From positions 10,843,178 through 10,907,177 of the forward strand of contig NC_083598.1 of NCBI RefSeq assembly GCF_020882245.1: a stretch of 64,000 nucleotides of DNA, read 5' to 3'. Each line of letters starts with the position of its first letter. Positions within the stretch are counted from its first letter, which is position 1. A program made the position numbers and the translations under genes. This document shows positions 51,083 to 62,700 of this stretch, in pieces. The notes under the pieces were generated by a model. The model saw nothing but the letters and a program-made list of their open reading frames with translations. It did no database searches and was not told where the DNA came from. Source of the stretch: Rhopalosiphum padi. Taxonomy: Eukaryota > Arthropoda > Insecta > Hemiptera > Aphididae.

Positions 51083-51164
51083 GATTTGTTTGATTGAGAG
51101 GAAGTTTGCATTGTTGTACATGGGCAAGTGAGAAAAAACAAATAGTGTGCCAACAATCGACATC
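51083..51164 (-). CDS. Nested antisense gene, first recognised exon
   Basis: On the minus strand, AG at 51165-51166 precedes one base and then ATG (51161-51163). The frame runs 27 codons to ATC and a GTATGT donor at phase 0, matching the next exon. The peptide is MSIVGTLFVFSHLPMYNNANF followed by LSIKQI. The ATG may be the true start, because an in-frame TAA lies eight codons upstream, with the preceding bases as leader or an untranslated exon. Alternatively the AG is a real acceptor and more coding exons lie upstream. The hydrophobic first third could be a signal or anchor segment. The model as drawn is 117 residues. Confidence 0.4.
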
Positions 51165-51620
51165 CTGTTAACAGTATTGTGTTAATAATATTATAAAAAC
51201 AACGTAGGTAGTTCTCATTTTTCAATATTCCAAAAGGATAGATAAATGTTGACAGAAATCTCCTTTTGAATTTATTTTCAAATAATGTTACATTCGAATC
51301 ATTCGATGTCTTTTATTGATGGGTTTTTATGGTTAACCGGATTCGATCTTTTTGAACATTTCCAATGATGAGGTGTCCATCAATGTTGTGTTTATCTTCT
51401 ATTTAATCCTTTCGAGTATGTTTTAATTATTTTGGTTTGATAGATAAATATATTAATTTATATTGTGTTATATATTTCAGCGAAATACTTCTATGTATTT
51501 TTGAACAATTAAATTATTATACATTAACGAGGTCTAGTTCTTAAAAATCTATAAGAAGAAAATTTACAATTAGTATGTTTAAAATCGAATATAAAACAAA
51601 TAATAAGGTGCTGTTATTTC

Positions 51621-51638
51621 AAAAAAAAAAAAAAAAAA
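51621..51638. repeat. A18 homopolymer
   Basis: This is an uninterrupted adenine run. No retroposed sequence was recognised upstream, so it is treated as a simple repeat. Confidence 0.9.
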
Positions 51639-52439
51639 TAATTATTATATTAACTCTAAACTTTTAGGGAAACGAACATAAAATGAAATACACTTTTTCG
51701 TATCTATATCGTCGATTTTTGAGTATGACCGTCACTTAATTTCAAATTTTTTAAATGTGCACATTTATTTAATTCCGATTTGCTCGTAATATCATTGAAT
51801 GTATATTGTAATATGTACAATATATAATCAATGGGTGGGGATATTATATGAGTATACAATAAATTTGTACATGTTTATTATTTAGTTTTGGTTTTTAGAT
51901 TTTTTTTAAATATTTATTTCATTCAAATATTTAACTTTGATACAAATTGTACATAAATAAATACGATTATATGACTCGTCGTTTGTGTACTGAAAACAGA
52001 CAAAGGCTATTTTCTTTTGCATAATTTCTTTAATCTTCATTATCCTTATTAATCATTAAATTTAAAATAAAAAACATTTTATGTATTCAAAAATAAAATA
52101 AAATATGAATTAGTAATAATTGTTTTGATAATATTATATTTTTATATCAAACAATTTCATAACAGCTCAAAATAAGAAAAGTAGTATTACAAAAATAAAA
52201 AAATAAATACTTTTTACTAATAAACTACTCATAAAGGTAGTAATAAAAAATTGTAATTTTATTGTTTGAGTATTCACTATATTACGACTAAACAACACAC
52301 AAGCATTTAATGTTAAGCACTTTATATCTTTAAGATGAATTATTAATTAACCGAACGTCAAAATTTAATGTATCGAATTTTATTGTCGAACTTCTCTGTA
52401 TAGAGGTTACATATCTAAAATGTCTCGTCCCTAATCGAC

Positions 52440-53110
52440 GATTATTTACTTTTAGTGTCACTCCAGGGCAGTGCCTAAGTTGAGCATTAATTTTTTCGTG
52501 TCATTTCTCTGTAAAGTCTTTTATGTGAAAAAATTATACTTTACTCCAAGGTATGCAAAAAAATAGTCTCCGTCAAAAGTGAGATTTTACGATGAAAGTT
52601 TATCAACGTTTTTTTTTTATATATATTTTGCTAATGGACGCTGAAAAAGTTACGTTTTGCGATGCGGTTAATCGCTGATATACACGGTTTGTATACACAT
52701 ATACACATACATATATATAATACAATAACAACAAATCATAAAAAAAATAACTTCAAAGTTTAAGTCATGTGATGCAACATTAAGTGTTCCCCGAAGGTAA
52801 AGTTTATGGGATTAGTTTACAAGTAGGTTGTTGTAAAATAAGTGCAAGGGATACACAGTTGTGCGGTTTTCCTCTACCTATAAAATTAGATTACGTATCC
52901 GTAAAATTGAATTGTCTCCGACAGTTACAATCGGCGTGACAGCTTCGTGATTGGTTTGGATGTTAGAAAGATAAATCAATTTTTTAGGTACACTTCATTG
53001 GCCCGACACATAGCACCGACGAATTAATGAGATCATCAGTAAGGTTTCTGCCGATAAAACACCCGTTAAACAATATTGCACGCCTGTTATCTGTCAAGAC
53101 AAATGAAATT
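52440..53110. other. Less AT-rich unassigned segment
   Basis: This interval has a more balanced composition than the rest of the intron. Near 52990-53100 both strands are open across about 30-45 codons with splice-like ends: + after TTTTTTAG at 52987, minus after ATAACAG near 53095. The + frame does not fit the Ig gene phase and would introduce a stop if included. It could be a conserved element, cryptic exon or old transposon piece. Confidence 0.3.
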
Positions 53111-54514
53111 GACATTCATTTATATATTATTTACAAACAAAAATCACACGTGCATGTATGACGAATCATATTTGCATAAATCTTTTTTGCAACGAAAATG
53201 TATAGCTGAATTAATATTTGAAAAATCATTATATTTGAATATCTATTACAGCATTTTATTCCATTTACACGTCGCATGTTATATGGTGTAATAAGCTATT
53301 CAAGTATATTTACAGTTTTTTTTTTTTTTTAATATTACTATACGTACAATTAAATCTATATCCGGTGGTATAACTTCCATTTTCATTTAACATAGTAATG
53401 AAAATAAAACATTCAGTTATACTAGCGTAAAGAAATACAATTAATAAAATTGTTTGTTTATTTTATTTTCCTCCGCAATTTGGTTAATTTGAGAGTGTTC
53501 ATTTAGATAAGTAGTACATCGTAGCCAAAAAATAAATTAAAGTAGTCGTTCTAATATAATTTGAATTAGTTATTTCATTTTTACTTCTTATATTTTAGCC
53601 AGACGCTTTATTCAAAAACATTATATTTAAACGTATAATATACTATTTGGTCGAATGAAGTAATTTACTTGGTTTTTATAGTTTTGACCTACAATGACAC
53701 ACTCAGACAATTATGTTTCCATTCAAATTATTACTTATTAGTAATTTGTAACTAATAACACGTCATGCCACATAAAGCTAAAACAATCAAAAGTTTTAAA
53801 ATAATTTATATTATCAGTTTAATTCTGGTTTGTCATTTAAAATATGTGAGAAGATTATATGTTACGGAAATCATTAGATTAAAATTGTTTGACTTCTATT
53901 TTATAATTATTAATTATTATATGGCCATTTTTTATTTTAAAATTGTATTTTGATTAGTTATTAGTATATAATATTTTTATATACATTTTAGCAAGAAAAT
54001 CTTTAAAATTTATAAAAGTAACTCAACATATCTTTATTGATATCTGTATATTAAGTATTTTCTTAAAGTATTTATACTATTCTGTGTAAGAAACAAAACA
54101 TATTATATCGAAAGGAATTAAAGTTAATATTTTAGAATGTGAAGCGAAAATGTATGTACATATTTTATGGCGGGTTTTATAGTGTAACAGTTTATATTTT
54201 CGGGTCCTAATAATAGTAAAAGTAATAATAATAATTGTTATGACATAATTATAGGTGTCCTCTTTGTGTTCTATATTACATACATGATACTATATATTAC
54301 AAGACTGAAGCAATATTATTTATTAAAACCACTATCTTCCAGGACAATAATGTTTGCGTCTGGTGCTGGGGTACACAGGCTACAGAAATTACATTTAGAT
54401 AATTGAACACATAAATATTATTTAGAAACGACACTACGAACTTTTGCTGCTCTTATCGTTATAATCATATTTTGTAATGATATTCATTTTTGTTGTTTAT
54501 GCATTGTTTTACAG

Positions 54515-54643
54515 TCGAAAAGCAACACGGTAATGTCCTGAACCTGACCAAAGTTAGTCGAGCTGACATGGGATCTTATTTGTGCATTGCATCTAATGGT
54601 ATTCCACCGTCGGTCAGCAAAAGAATCGTTCTCGATATCGAAT
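54515..54643 (+). CDS. DIP/lachesin-like protein, exon for Ig2 second half
   Basis: This 129-base exon is phase 1 at both ends. It encodes VLNLTKVSRADMGSYLCIAS, with the DxGxYxC motif and second Ig2 cysteine (residue 219), then NGIPPSVSKRIVLDIE, a near-signature end of DIP Ig2. NLT is a glycosylation sequon. The acceptor is GTTTTACAG and the donor GTAAGC. Together with the exon at 48971 it forms the complete Ig2 module. Confidence 0.96.
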
Positions 54644-55589
54644 GTAAGCATTAGACTTGAATTTTTTAATTTTTAATAATTATTATAAGTTTTAAGTAAT
54701 TAATTATTTTACTATTTAAGTTTTGGTTTTTTGTTTTATGTTATAAATTGTTGTTTGAATTGTACTTTTAGATATCAGTATATCACGCCTGTTGAATACA
54801 TACACAATAAAATAAATAAATACATTATCCTAATCGATTGAACTGTTGGTATAATATAGAGCTTGTAATAAATAATAATTATTGCATCGAAAAAAATTTA
54901 TTTGAATTAATATACTATACATTAAACTTTAATAAGTCATCAATGTGACGCTCGATTAATCGATTGAATTTGTATTAGTTATTTATTGATATGCATAAAT
55001 AAGTAGGTACGTCGAATATTATTAAAATATATTTGTTTCAATAATTCGGCTGCTTATATAGTCATATAAAAACGTAAGCACTAATCAGAGATACAATTTA
55101 TTTATATAATATATAAACATGCAACAAGACTTAATGGAACTGTAATTTATTAAATTAAATATAATGCTCACGAGCGTAAAATATAAAATAACGTACTTGA
55201 CAGTTCAAAATATTATTAAGTACTTTTCAAACACAACTAATATTATACAGTAGTTTTATTTACACATCCAAGGTAAATAATTAAAAAATTTGGTGATATT
55301 ACTCTAAATAATAAAAAAAAAATGCAACTATAGAATAATAATATTTTCTTTTTTATATACATATTATATAAAGGCAATAAACTGAATATTTCACGAATAT
55401 TCCGACTTAATTTTCCCACTAAACCCATTTTTTCCTTACTTCTTATAAGATACCAAAATACTGTACACAGAATATCTATCTAATATTCAGCTGTTAAATT
55501 AATAACTAATATACAACTTTGAATGATTTCTTGGTTTTTATTATCAATAAAAAAAGCTTCTTGTATATATAAACATATAGTATGCAAAA

Positions 55590-56330
55590 TCGCGGACAAC
55601 ATTTGACTAGTTTTGTCGAACGAAAACCAACAACTGTGTACAACTATCGGAACACCATATATTATATCCGAAATAATTTCTCGTTGATAACTGCGCGGCG
55701 GTTATAATGTCGGTCGCTGTCGAACAATGATAGTAGAAAAATAATACGCTGCGAGTCGACAAGCCGGAAGCAATAACGACGTCGGTGTCTTTGTGTCTCT
55801 CGTAGTGTACGAGTCTTTAGACGGGTGGCCACGGCGGAGGGGGTAGAAATTCACACAGACTCTTTCTGTGTAACATCCGTCATTGTTGTGTCCGACAAGA
55901 GCGAATCCGTCGTGAGCTGCTAAATCTTTAGGACGTATAATAATAATACGCTGTGGGACCGCCTATGTAATAATAGTAATAATAATATTGTGCCGCGGAA
56001 AAGGGAAATGGTGAAAAAAAATCGAAACAATATCGAAATATCGTCTATGACTCGTGCACAACAATGTGAAAGCTTAAATAATTATTAGTTTTTATCCCGT
56101 ACGGTTAGCCGGCCGAACGCGCGCGCGTGCAATCAAAACAAATGATGAATTCGGACCGCGGGAAAATTGAAACCCTCTCCGGTTAAACTTTTAGTTTGTC
56201 GGCGTAACCTCGATTAAAACGCACTCGCATCGGCGTTCTGTATAACAGGCCGGTTTTAATGAACTGCCTGTCTATCTCTGATGTGCGAAGTCACGCCAAC
56301 GTTATGCGGGAGCGTAATAACATATTATCT
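55590..56330. promoter_or_regulatory. CpG-rich intronic island 4
   Basis: Abruptly GC- and CpG-rich sequence lies here, for example CTGCGCGGCGG near 55691 and GGCCGAACGCGCGCGCG near 56111, with no long credible coding frame. It resembles the islands in the giant intron and may be an enhancer or an internal transcription start. This is inferred from composition only. Confidence 0.4.
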
Positions 56331-56338
56331 TATACTTT

Positions 56339-56374
56339 GTGTGTTTGTGTGTGTGTGTGTGTGTATGTGTGTGT
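56339..56374. repeat. Imperfect (GT)n microsatellite
   Basis: This is a GT array with TTT and TAT interruptions at the downstream border of the CpG-rich island. Confidence 0.9.
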
Positions 56375-59300
56375 AACACTATTATTGTGTGTACACACAG
56401 ACCATATAAAAATGATTACACGCGACCAATAGTAATGCGTTTTAACGAGTATCAGCATCGTTGTGTTTAAAGATTGATAACATATTATACAAAGTGCACG
56501 GTTTGTTGTAGGTATTCAGACGTCGATGACGTCCATTTCGCAAATCGTTCGAGAAAGGACACAGTACATTTTAATATAATATAAGCGAGTGTTATTTAAA
56601 TAACTAGCCAATTTTACACGATGTTTTCGAAATATTTTATCAAATTAAAATAACCAGTAGATAATATTATCGTTGCGGTTGAAATATAATAAATAATTAT
56701 TAAGAACAATAAATATATTAATAATGTAATATTATATTAATATTATAGACAATAAATCGGGAGTTGAGAACTATCGGTTGTTTATGGTTTTGTATTATTA
56801 TTATTCGAATTATTAATCGTACTATTACGGTTACAAATAAAATACCTAAATCAAACAAATATGCTGTAAACAGTTACAGTCGTTCGTATTTAAATGTTGT
56901 TTAATAACTTTGTAGAAAAATACGATTCTACTTGGTAATTGGAAACAGTTAAAAAAAGTGGCAATTATTAACTTATTAAACTAATAAACTAACTAATTAA
57001 TTTAAATTAAATGTGTATAAAGCTACAAATATTACAATATGGTAAAATTATACATTTAAAAATTATAAAAGTTTTGCAGAATACAGCTCCCACGAATCCA
57101 TCCAATACTACATTATTTAATTTGCTCCATAAAAAAAATAAAAATACCTAGCAATATTTTTCAACAACTGTACAATATTATTTTTAAAACTTATTAATTT
57201 GGTGTAAATTCATAGTACGTTGTTAAATTATGATAAATATAAAAATGAAGAATTCCTTTTAAAAACTTTTCTTATTTTCAACAAAAAATAAAAATAAAAC
57301 AGATAAAAAATGGAAAATTTAAGACGTGACATAGTTTGACGTAAATGCATAAATATATCAAAATTCTGAAGTTCAGTAGTGGTAATACTTTAAGATACAT
57401 ATAACAAATATTAAAAAGTATACACCGTATAATAGTTGATGGTAACTCTTTTTGAATAAAAAAATGAATCAACTGTAAAAATCATTTTAAGATACTTTAA
57501 ACATTATTTGACATCGTCATATTATTATAATTATAAGATACAATATGGTTATATTTGTTCAAGAAATAATTAAGAAGATGTTACATCTTATATTATAAAA
57601 CTAATACCAATATTAGTGTTATAAGAAGTATTGAGGTAAACTCGTCAATGTCATTAATTTGTGAATTTATATTTATTGTTTGAAACTTAGCACGGTAAAT
57701 TGATTAAATTACTTAATAAGTTAATGAGCTAAACAATATTTTCGCTGCAGTGATTTTTAATTTGAAAATTGTATTGATTCTTATTTATTATTTATATTTT
57801 ATTTTATAATTATTTTTTACTAGATAACTTTATCATTTACTTAGTATTTGATACAAACAAAATCGATAAATTGAATTTTAATTTTATGTGCTTAACTTTG
57901 TATTCATTATTTATAACCCTTTAGTTTGGTGATTAAAAATATGGATTCGTACCTCATATATCAAAATTATAGGTACCTATCATAATTTATTATTGCACAG
58001 TATTTAAAATAATCTTAATCAAATTTTACCAAATACAATGTAATATTATTTAACAATGAACAACATCTACCCGTGAGCTATAAACTATAAGCCACACCCA
58101 TAATTTAATACCAATTATCTTTCATAAACGCAACATTTGCAAATGGCACGAAATTAGTCATAGGTCACGTGAAAACTTTTAGTTCATGCGTTTGATTATT
58201 ATTTCCTAAGTTTCGAAAATTATTAATTTTACATGCTTCTAAGAAAATATTCATTTTTTATTTAAATATAAAACGACAAAGAGTTTAACGAAATCTTCTA
58301 ATAATTTAAACACCAATGGATATGCCATAAGATCATTAAACAAAAAAAAAAAACCGTTGTGCTTAAAATGGCTTAAAAGATAAATTTTGTACTATCTATA
58401 TTGTAATGAAACTCATAAATAATTATAATTAAAAAACAATTTGATTTAAACGAATAAATATAATTTATTTAATTGAATTATTATATTATAGTTTTCGTAT
58501 AATTTTTACCCCATTGTTTATAATACATTATAATGGATTGAATAAAATTATAGTTAATTACCAATGCTAAAATTATTTACAAAAGATGACGTCTGATATT
58601 TTGACTTTTCAGTTTACGTTTAGCTACAGTTTATAAACTTTTCAATTTTTGAAAGATCTCGTCTCAAGGGGACTAAACTATACGATCAATGTTAATGTAT
58701 TTATTTGGGTTGGTTTTGCTTTTATTATATTCATTTAACAAGTTTACTGACCACTTTGTAAAATTGCTACAGTATTTTTTGATGACTATTGGAATTTATT
58801 GACGTATACAGGCCAATTTACCAAGCATGCTCACGCCCATGTTTTCCTTTAATAATGAACTTATTCTAATTCTAAGTCTTCCGTCTCATTCCTTTAAACT
58901 TTCTTTGAATGATTTACCATAATAACCAAGCGAAATATGAAACCTTACTTAACCCATTCCTTGTATCCTCTTCAGTGGCATAAAATGTTCACCACAAGTC
59001 ACAACACGCCTACCTGTTGTCCTTTCTAAACTTTTCAAACATTCCCTTCCTTATTAAACTTATTTTCCTTTCTTAATTTATTATCCAATATAATGGCATT
59101 ATTCTCCATATTTTATTTTTCTTCGAAAACCTATATATTTTTCGTTTTATAATTTGTTTATGATTTTCGTTTTACGCATTAATTTTATGTTCACCAAAAT
59201 TTGCAAAATTGTCAAAATTAATACATTTTTTTTATAAATGTAGTATGCTTTTACCAGTTTTTGTTAAAAGTAATCGTTTAATTTTTGTTCTTCACTTCAA

Positions 59301-59416
59301 AGTTAAATAATTAGTTATATCCATGATTTATTATATTTTTCATTTCACTTTATATTTATTAATAATTCTTTTAATGTTAATATATTAGTTTACAAAACTT
59401 TATTTCCTATTTTCAG

Positions 59417-59707
59417 TTTCTCCAACGTTGGTGGTACCAAATCAATTAGTTGGTGCCCCATTGGGCACTGACGTGACCATCGACTGTCGAATTGAAGCAT
59501 ATCCTCGACCAATAAGCTTTTGGTCATTTCAAGATTCCAGGAATATGATATTTTCTGGGTCAAAGTATCATTTAGTAACCAATGAAGATGGATACAAAGC
59601 ACACATGAAACTAACTATACGATCTTTAAGTCCAGAAGATTATGGAAGTTATAGATGTGTCACAAAAAATTCGTTGGGTGAAGCAGAAGGATCCATGCGA
59701 ATTTATG
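59417..59707 (+). CDS. DIP/lachesin-like protein, exon for Ig3
   Basis: This single 291-base exon, phase 1 at both ends, encodes all of Ig3. It starts SPTLVVPNQLVGAPLGTD, where VPNQLVGAP is a signature of the DIP family. Next come VTIDCRIEA (first cysteine, residue 262), FW (core tryptophan), KAHMKLTIRSL and EDYGSYRCVTKNSLGEAEGS (second cysteine, residue 319), ending MRIY. In the family this is followed by a linker and a GPI or other membrane attachment signal, not found in this window. The acceptor is TATTTTCAG and the donor GTAAGA. The minus-strand frame at 59390-59602 is a shadow. Subgroup motifs (TDVTIDC, RAHMKLTIR-like) favour DIP-delta. Confidence 0.96.
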
Positions 59708-62700
59708 GTAAGAAATACTTTTACACTACTAATACTATATAAATAATAACTGTATATTTTTTAAATGTATTTATTGTTTTATACATTTAAAAAATATATC
59801 AGAACAGAATAATGATTACTTTTAATATATTTGTACACTTAATATTTTGTTTTAATTGTAAAACAGATTATGATATTGTAGATGTTAGTAATTTTTTTGA
59901 CATTAGTTCCTTGAACAATAAATAAATAAATAAATACATTTTTTATTTTTTGAAAATAATAATTTCTAGTTAAATTAATTAAAATGTTAAAGAATCAAGA
60001 TTTATAATATTCGTAAATAATTTAATTTAAAATATTAATATTGTAATTTTGTGACTAATATTATGTCAAATTATTATTTTATATTTTAAATACTTATTTT
60101 TTCATCCAAATTAACTTAATTTATTATTACCGTGCAATTAAATATTCAATTGCATCTATTGCATATTTGTATCAGGCAATGATTTTTCTGCTTTGGTTCC
60201 AACTTTTGTGGTTTTTATATTACTCAAAATTTGAAATATTTACCAAGAATAATTATTTTAATCGAACCGTCGAGGATGAAAATATTATCATTATTCTATG
60301 TAATGGTTTTCCATTTGCATGTTTTAAGCCGATGGACTATAACTATAGTATAGATACTGGAAATACTATACCTACCTACTTACTAAAATTATTGTATTGT
60401 AAAAACAATATTTGATTGATTTTGTATGTAGTTTATAATTTTTTTTTCATTGATTAATATAATTTTAAATATCCAATATTTTTCTGTTCGTCTTCGTTCG
60501 ATTAATCATTATATTGAATTTATGTGTTTTTAGGCAAAATAAAAAAATGTAGGTAAGTTAATTAATGTGATCGTCATAGTAAGCAATAATTATTTATTCA
60601 TTCATATTCCAAATTAAAGTTTAGTACTATGACACTTATAACTACCTAATCATATAATATTATAAGATCAAATTAAACAATTTGGAGTACAATCGATTAC
60701 ATGACGTTTACGTTTGGGTAAAAAAGTTTACACTTTTTATTAAATTGTGCCATATACTATCGACATAGCTTAAATAGAACGCAAAAGCCCTACTGAGAAT
60801 CTTTGATTACCATACAATTAACCAAATAATATATACCTACATAAATATTATCAACTATTTGGCATCGTTTGACTGTGTGAAACTAGATTTACGGTATTCG
60901 GTGTAATTGCAAATTTGTTACAAATTCATCGTAGTTAGCAATTTTATTTTGTATTGTTATTTTGAAAAAATTAAAAGGTATTAGCGCACATAAAAAAAAA
61001 TTAAAAGTTAAAGTCCATTAAAGTATTTGAACTTTGTAATTCACACCTACGCATATACCAAATATACATTAATATTTTATTTAGATGTAATAATGAGAAT
61101 AATTATTCTTTGTTTATAATTAGCTACACGGGATGATAAAATATTATAGAGCTTTAAAATATATCATATAAATGTAATACATCTACCTAGTATACTGGGT
61201 TACAAGAAAAAAAAATAATTTAATGGATCACTAAAAGTTAACGGACCAATAATTACCTATCATATTAACCTAGCCTATTGATTCATAAAATATTTTATTA
61301 TTATTTATACGAATACAATCTGAAATAAGTGCATTTATTTTAGTTTTAACATAATATATGGATACATAACATAAATATGCAATAGACTTTGTATACACAC
61401 TGTATACTACAAAATAACCTATAGAAACTGAAAATAAAATAAAATGTTATGAAACATATACATGATGTTTTTGAAGTGATGTAAAAACACAGTAAGATTC
61501 ACATTCGTATTCTACAAAGAGCATATCAATTTTTAAACTTTCTATATTAGTTTCAAACTATAAAAGAACCATTTATATATTATATAAATATAGTATGTAA
61601 GAATTTATAATATAAGTTATAAATTAGTATTTTATGTGTATATGCATTCAAATAAATGTATCCGTAGAATTTCAAACATATACTTGGGTTTAAATCGAAA
61701 AATATAAATTTCATATTAAAATCTATTATTGCTGTGAGTAAATTCAAAATTTCTAGTTGTTTAAATACGAACGTCAATATCTTAAGAGTAATATGTTACG
61801 GATTACCGATATTAAGATAAGGTGCTTATAAAAAAAATTACCAAATCAGGAGCGTTTTAAAACGCTTTACAATAAATGTGAAAATAACTGTTTAATAATC
61901 ATTGGTGTAGTATATAATAGTTATATTGTGAAACTTAAGAAAATAATAAATAAAAACTTGCAGAAATTCAAAACACACTTCAAAATTTAAAATTAATTTG
62001 TACACAGTTTAATTGATTTGGAAAATAAAAAAATAAAATATAAAAGCCAAACACCAATACAATTCTTAGAAGTTTTTGTTTGAATAAATTGTTTTTATAT
62101 TGGTAAAACCAAAGTAAAAAGTAAACACAAAATTCATTGAAAGTTTTAATGCTTAAATAGATTACAAACTTTTTGTAAAAATATTTTAATATAATATTAT
62201 TTTTGATAATTGTCTAAATAGAAAATAAATACGTTTTTATGAATTAATTTAAAACATTAATAAATTAAATATTTTTTTATGTGTCCTCTAACTAAATTAT
62301 GCATTTACCTTTTATTTACCTTTTTGATAATATTTTATCATTAGTAGTAGTGTCTTAATTTGAATTCGTATTATATGAATGTTTTTTTAAATATTATAAA
62401 GCAAATTATATTTATTTTATTCTATTGTTTACTTCTAAAAATATAAGATTTTTTTTAAACATACCTATGTCCTATATATATTTTATAATAACTTGTCCTC
62501 TTATTATCATAATTAAAATTTAATGAATTACAATTAATATTTTTGATCGAAGTTTCAGAAAACTTGGTCTTTATATTGAAACTTTTGATATTGAGATTAA
62601 AAATGGTGATATTAATTTTATTGTTGGCAATTAAATCAACATTAATATTACCTACTTCTTAGTTGAATAATTTACTGAAGAAATTTGACGATCTTCGTAC

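Larger units (their letters stand above)
49133..54514 (+). other. Intron splitting Ig2, host of a nested antisense gene
   Basis: This 5.4 kb phase-1 intron is AT-rich and carries three exon-like blocks on the opposite strand between 49262 and 51164, described separately. It also has an 18-base A run at 51621-51638, a 15-base T run at 53316-53330 and a less AT-rich segment at about 52440-53110. I see nothing in 53.4-54.5 kb beyond AT-rich filler. Confidence 0.9.
54644..59416 (+). other. Intron between Ig2 and Ig3 exons
   Basis: This 4.8 kb phase-1 intron is mostly AT-rich. It contains one CpG-rich island near 55.6-56.3 kb followed by a GT microsatellite, both listed. The interval 56.6-59.4 kb shows no coding potential. 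A less AT-rich stretch near 58.6-59.1 kb carries a possible repeat fragment (TTTACCAAGCATGCTC) but nothing definable. Confidence 0.9.

Noticed and set aside
51335..51380. Minus-strand MDTSSLEMFKKIES frame as a first exon of the nested gene
   Set aside because: Its phase-compatible donor (GTTCAA) is poor and its better-positioned GT gives the wrong phase.
58816..58832. ATTTACCAAGCATGCTC shared (16 of 17) with 43243-43259
   Set aside because: A match this short between AT-rich introns is expected by chance; it might still be a known repeat end.
60167..60415. 82-codon + frame after TATCAG as a possible DIP C-terminal exon
   Set aside because: Read with the required two-base offset from 59707 it does not resemble the family linker; AT-rich with a random-looking product.
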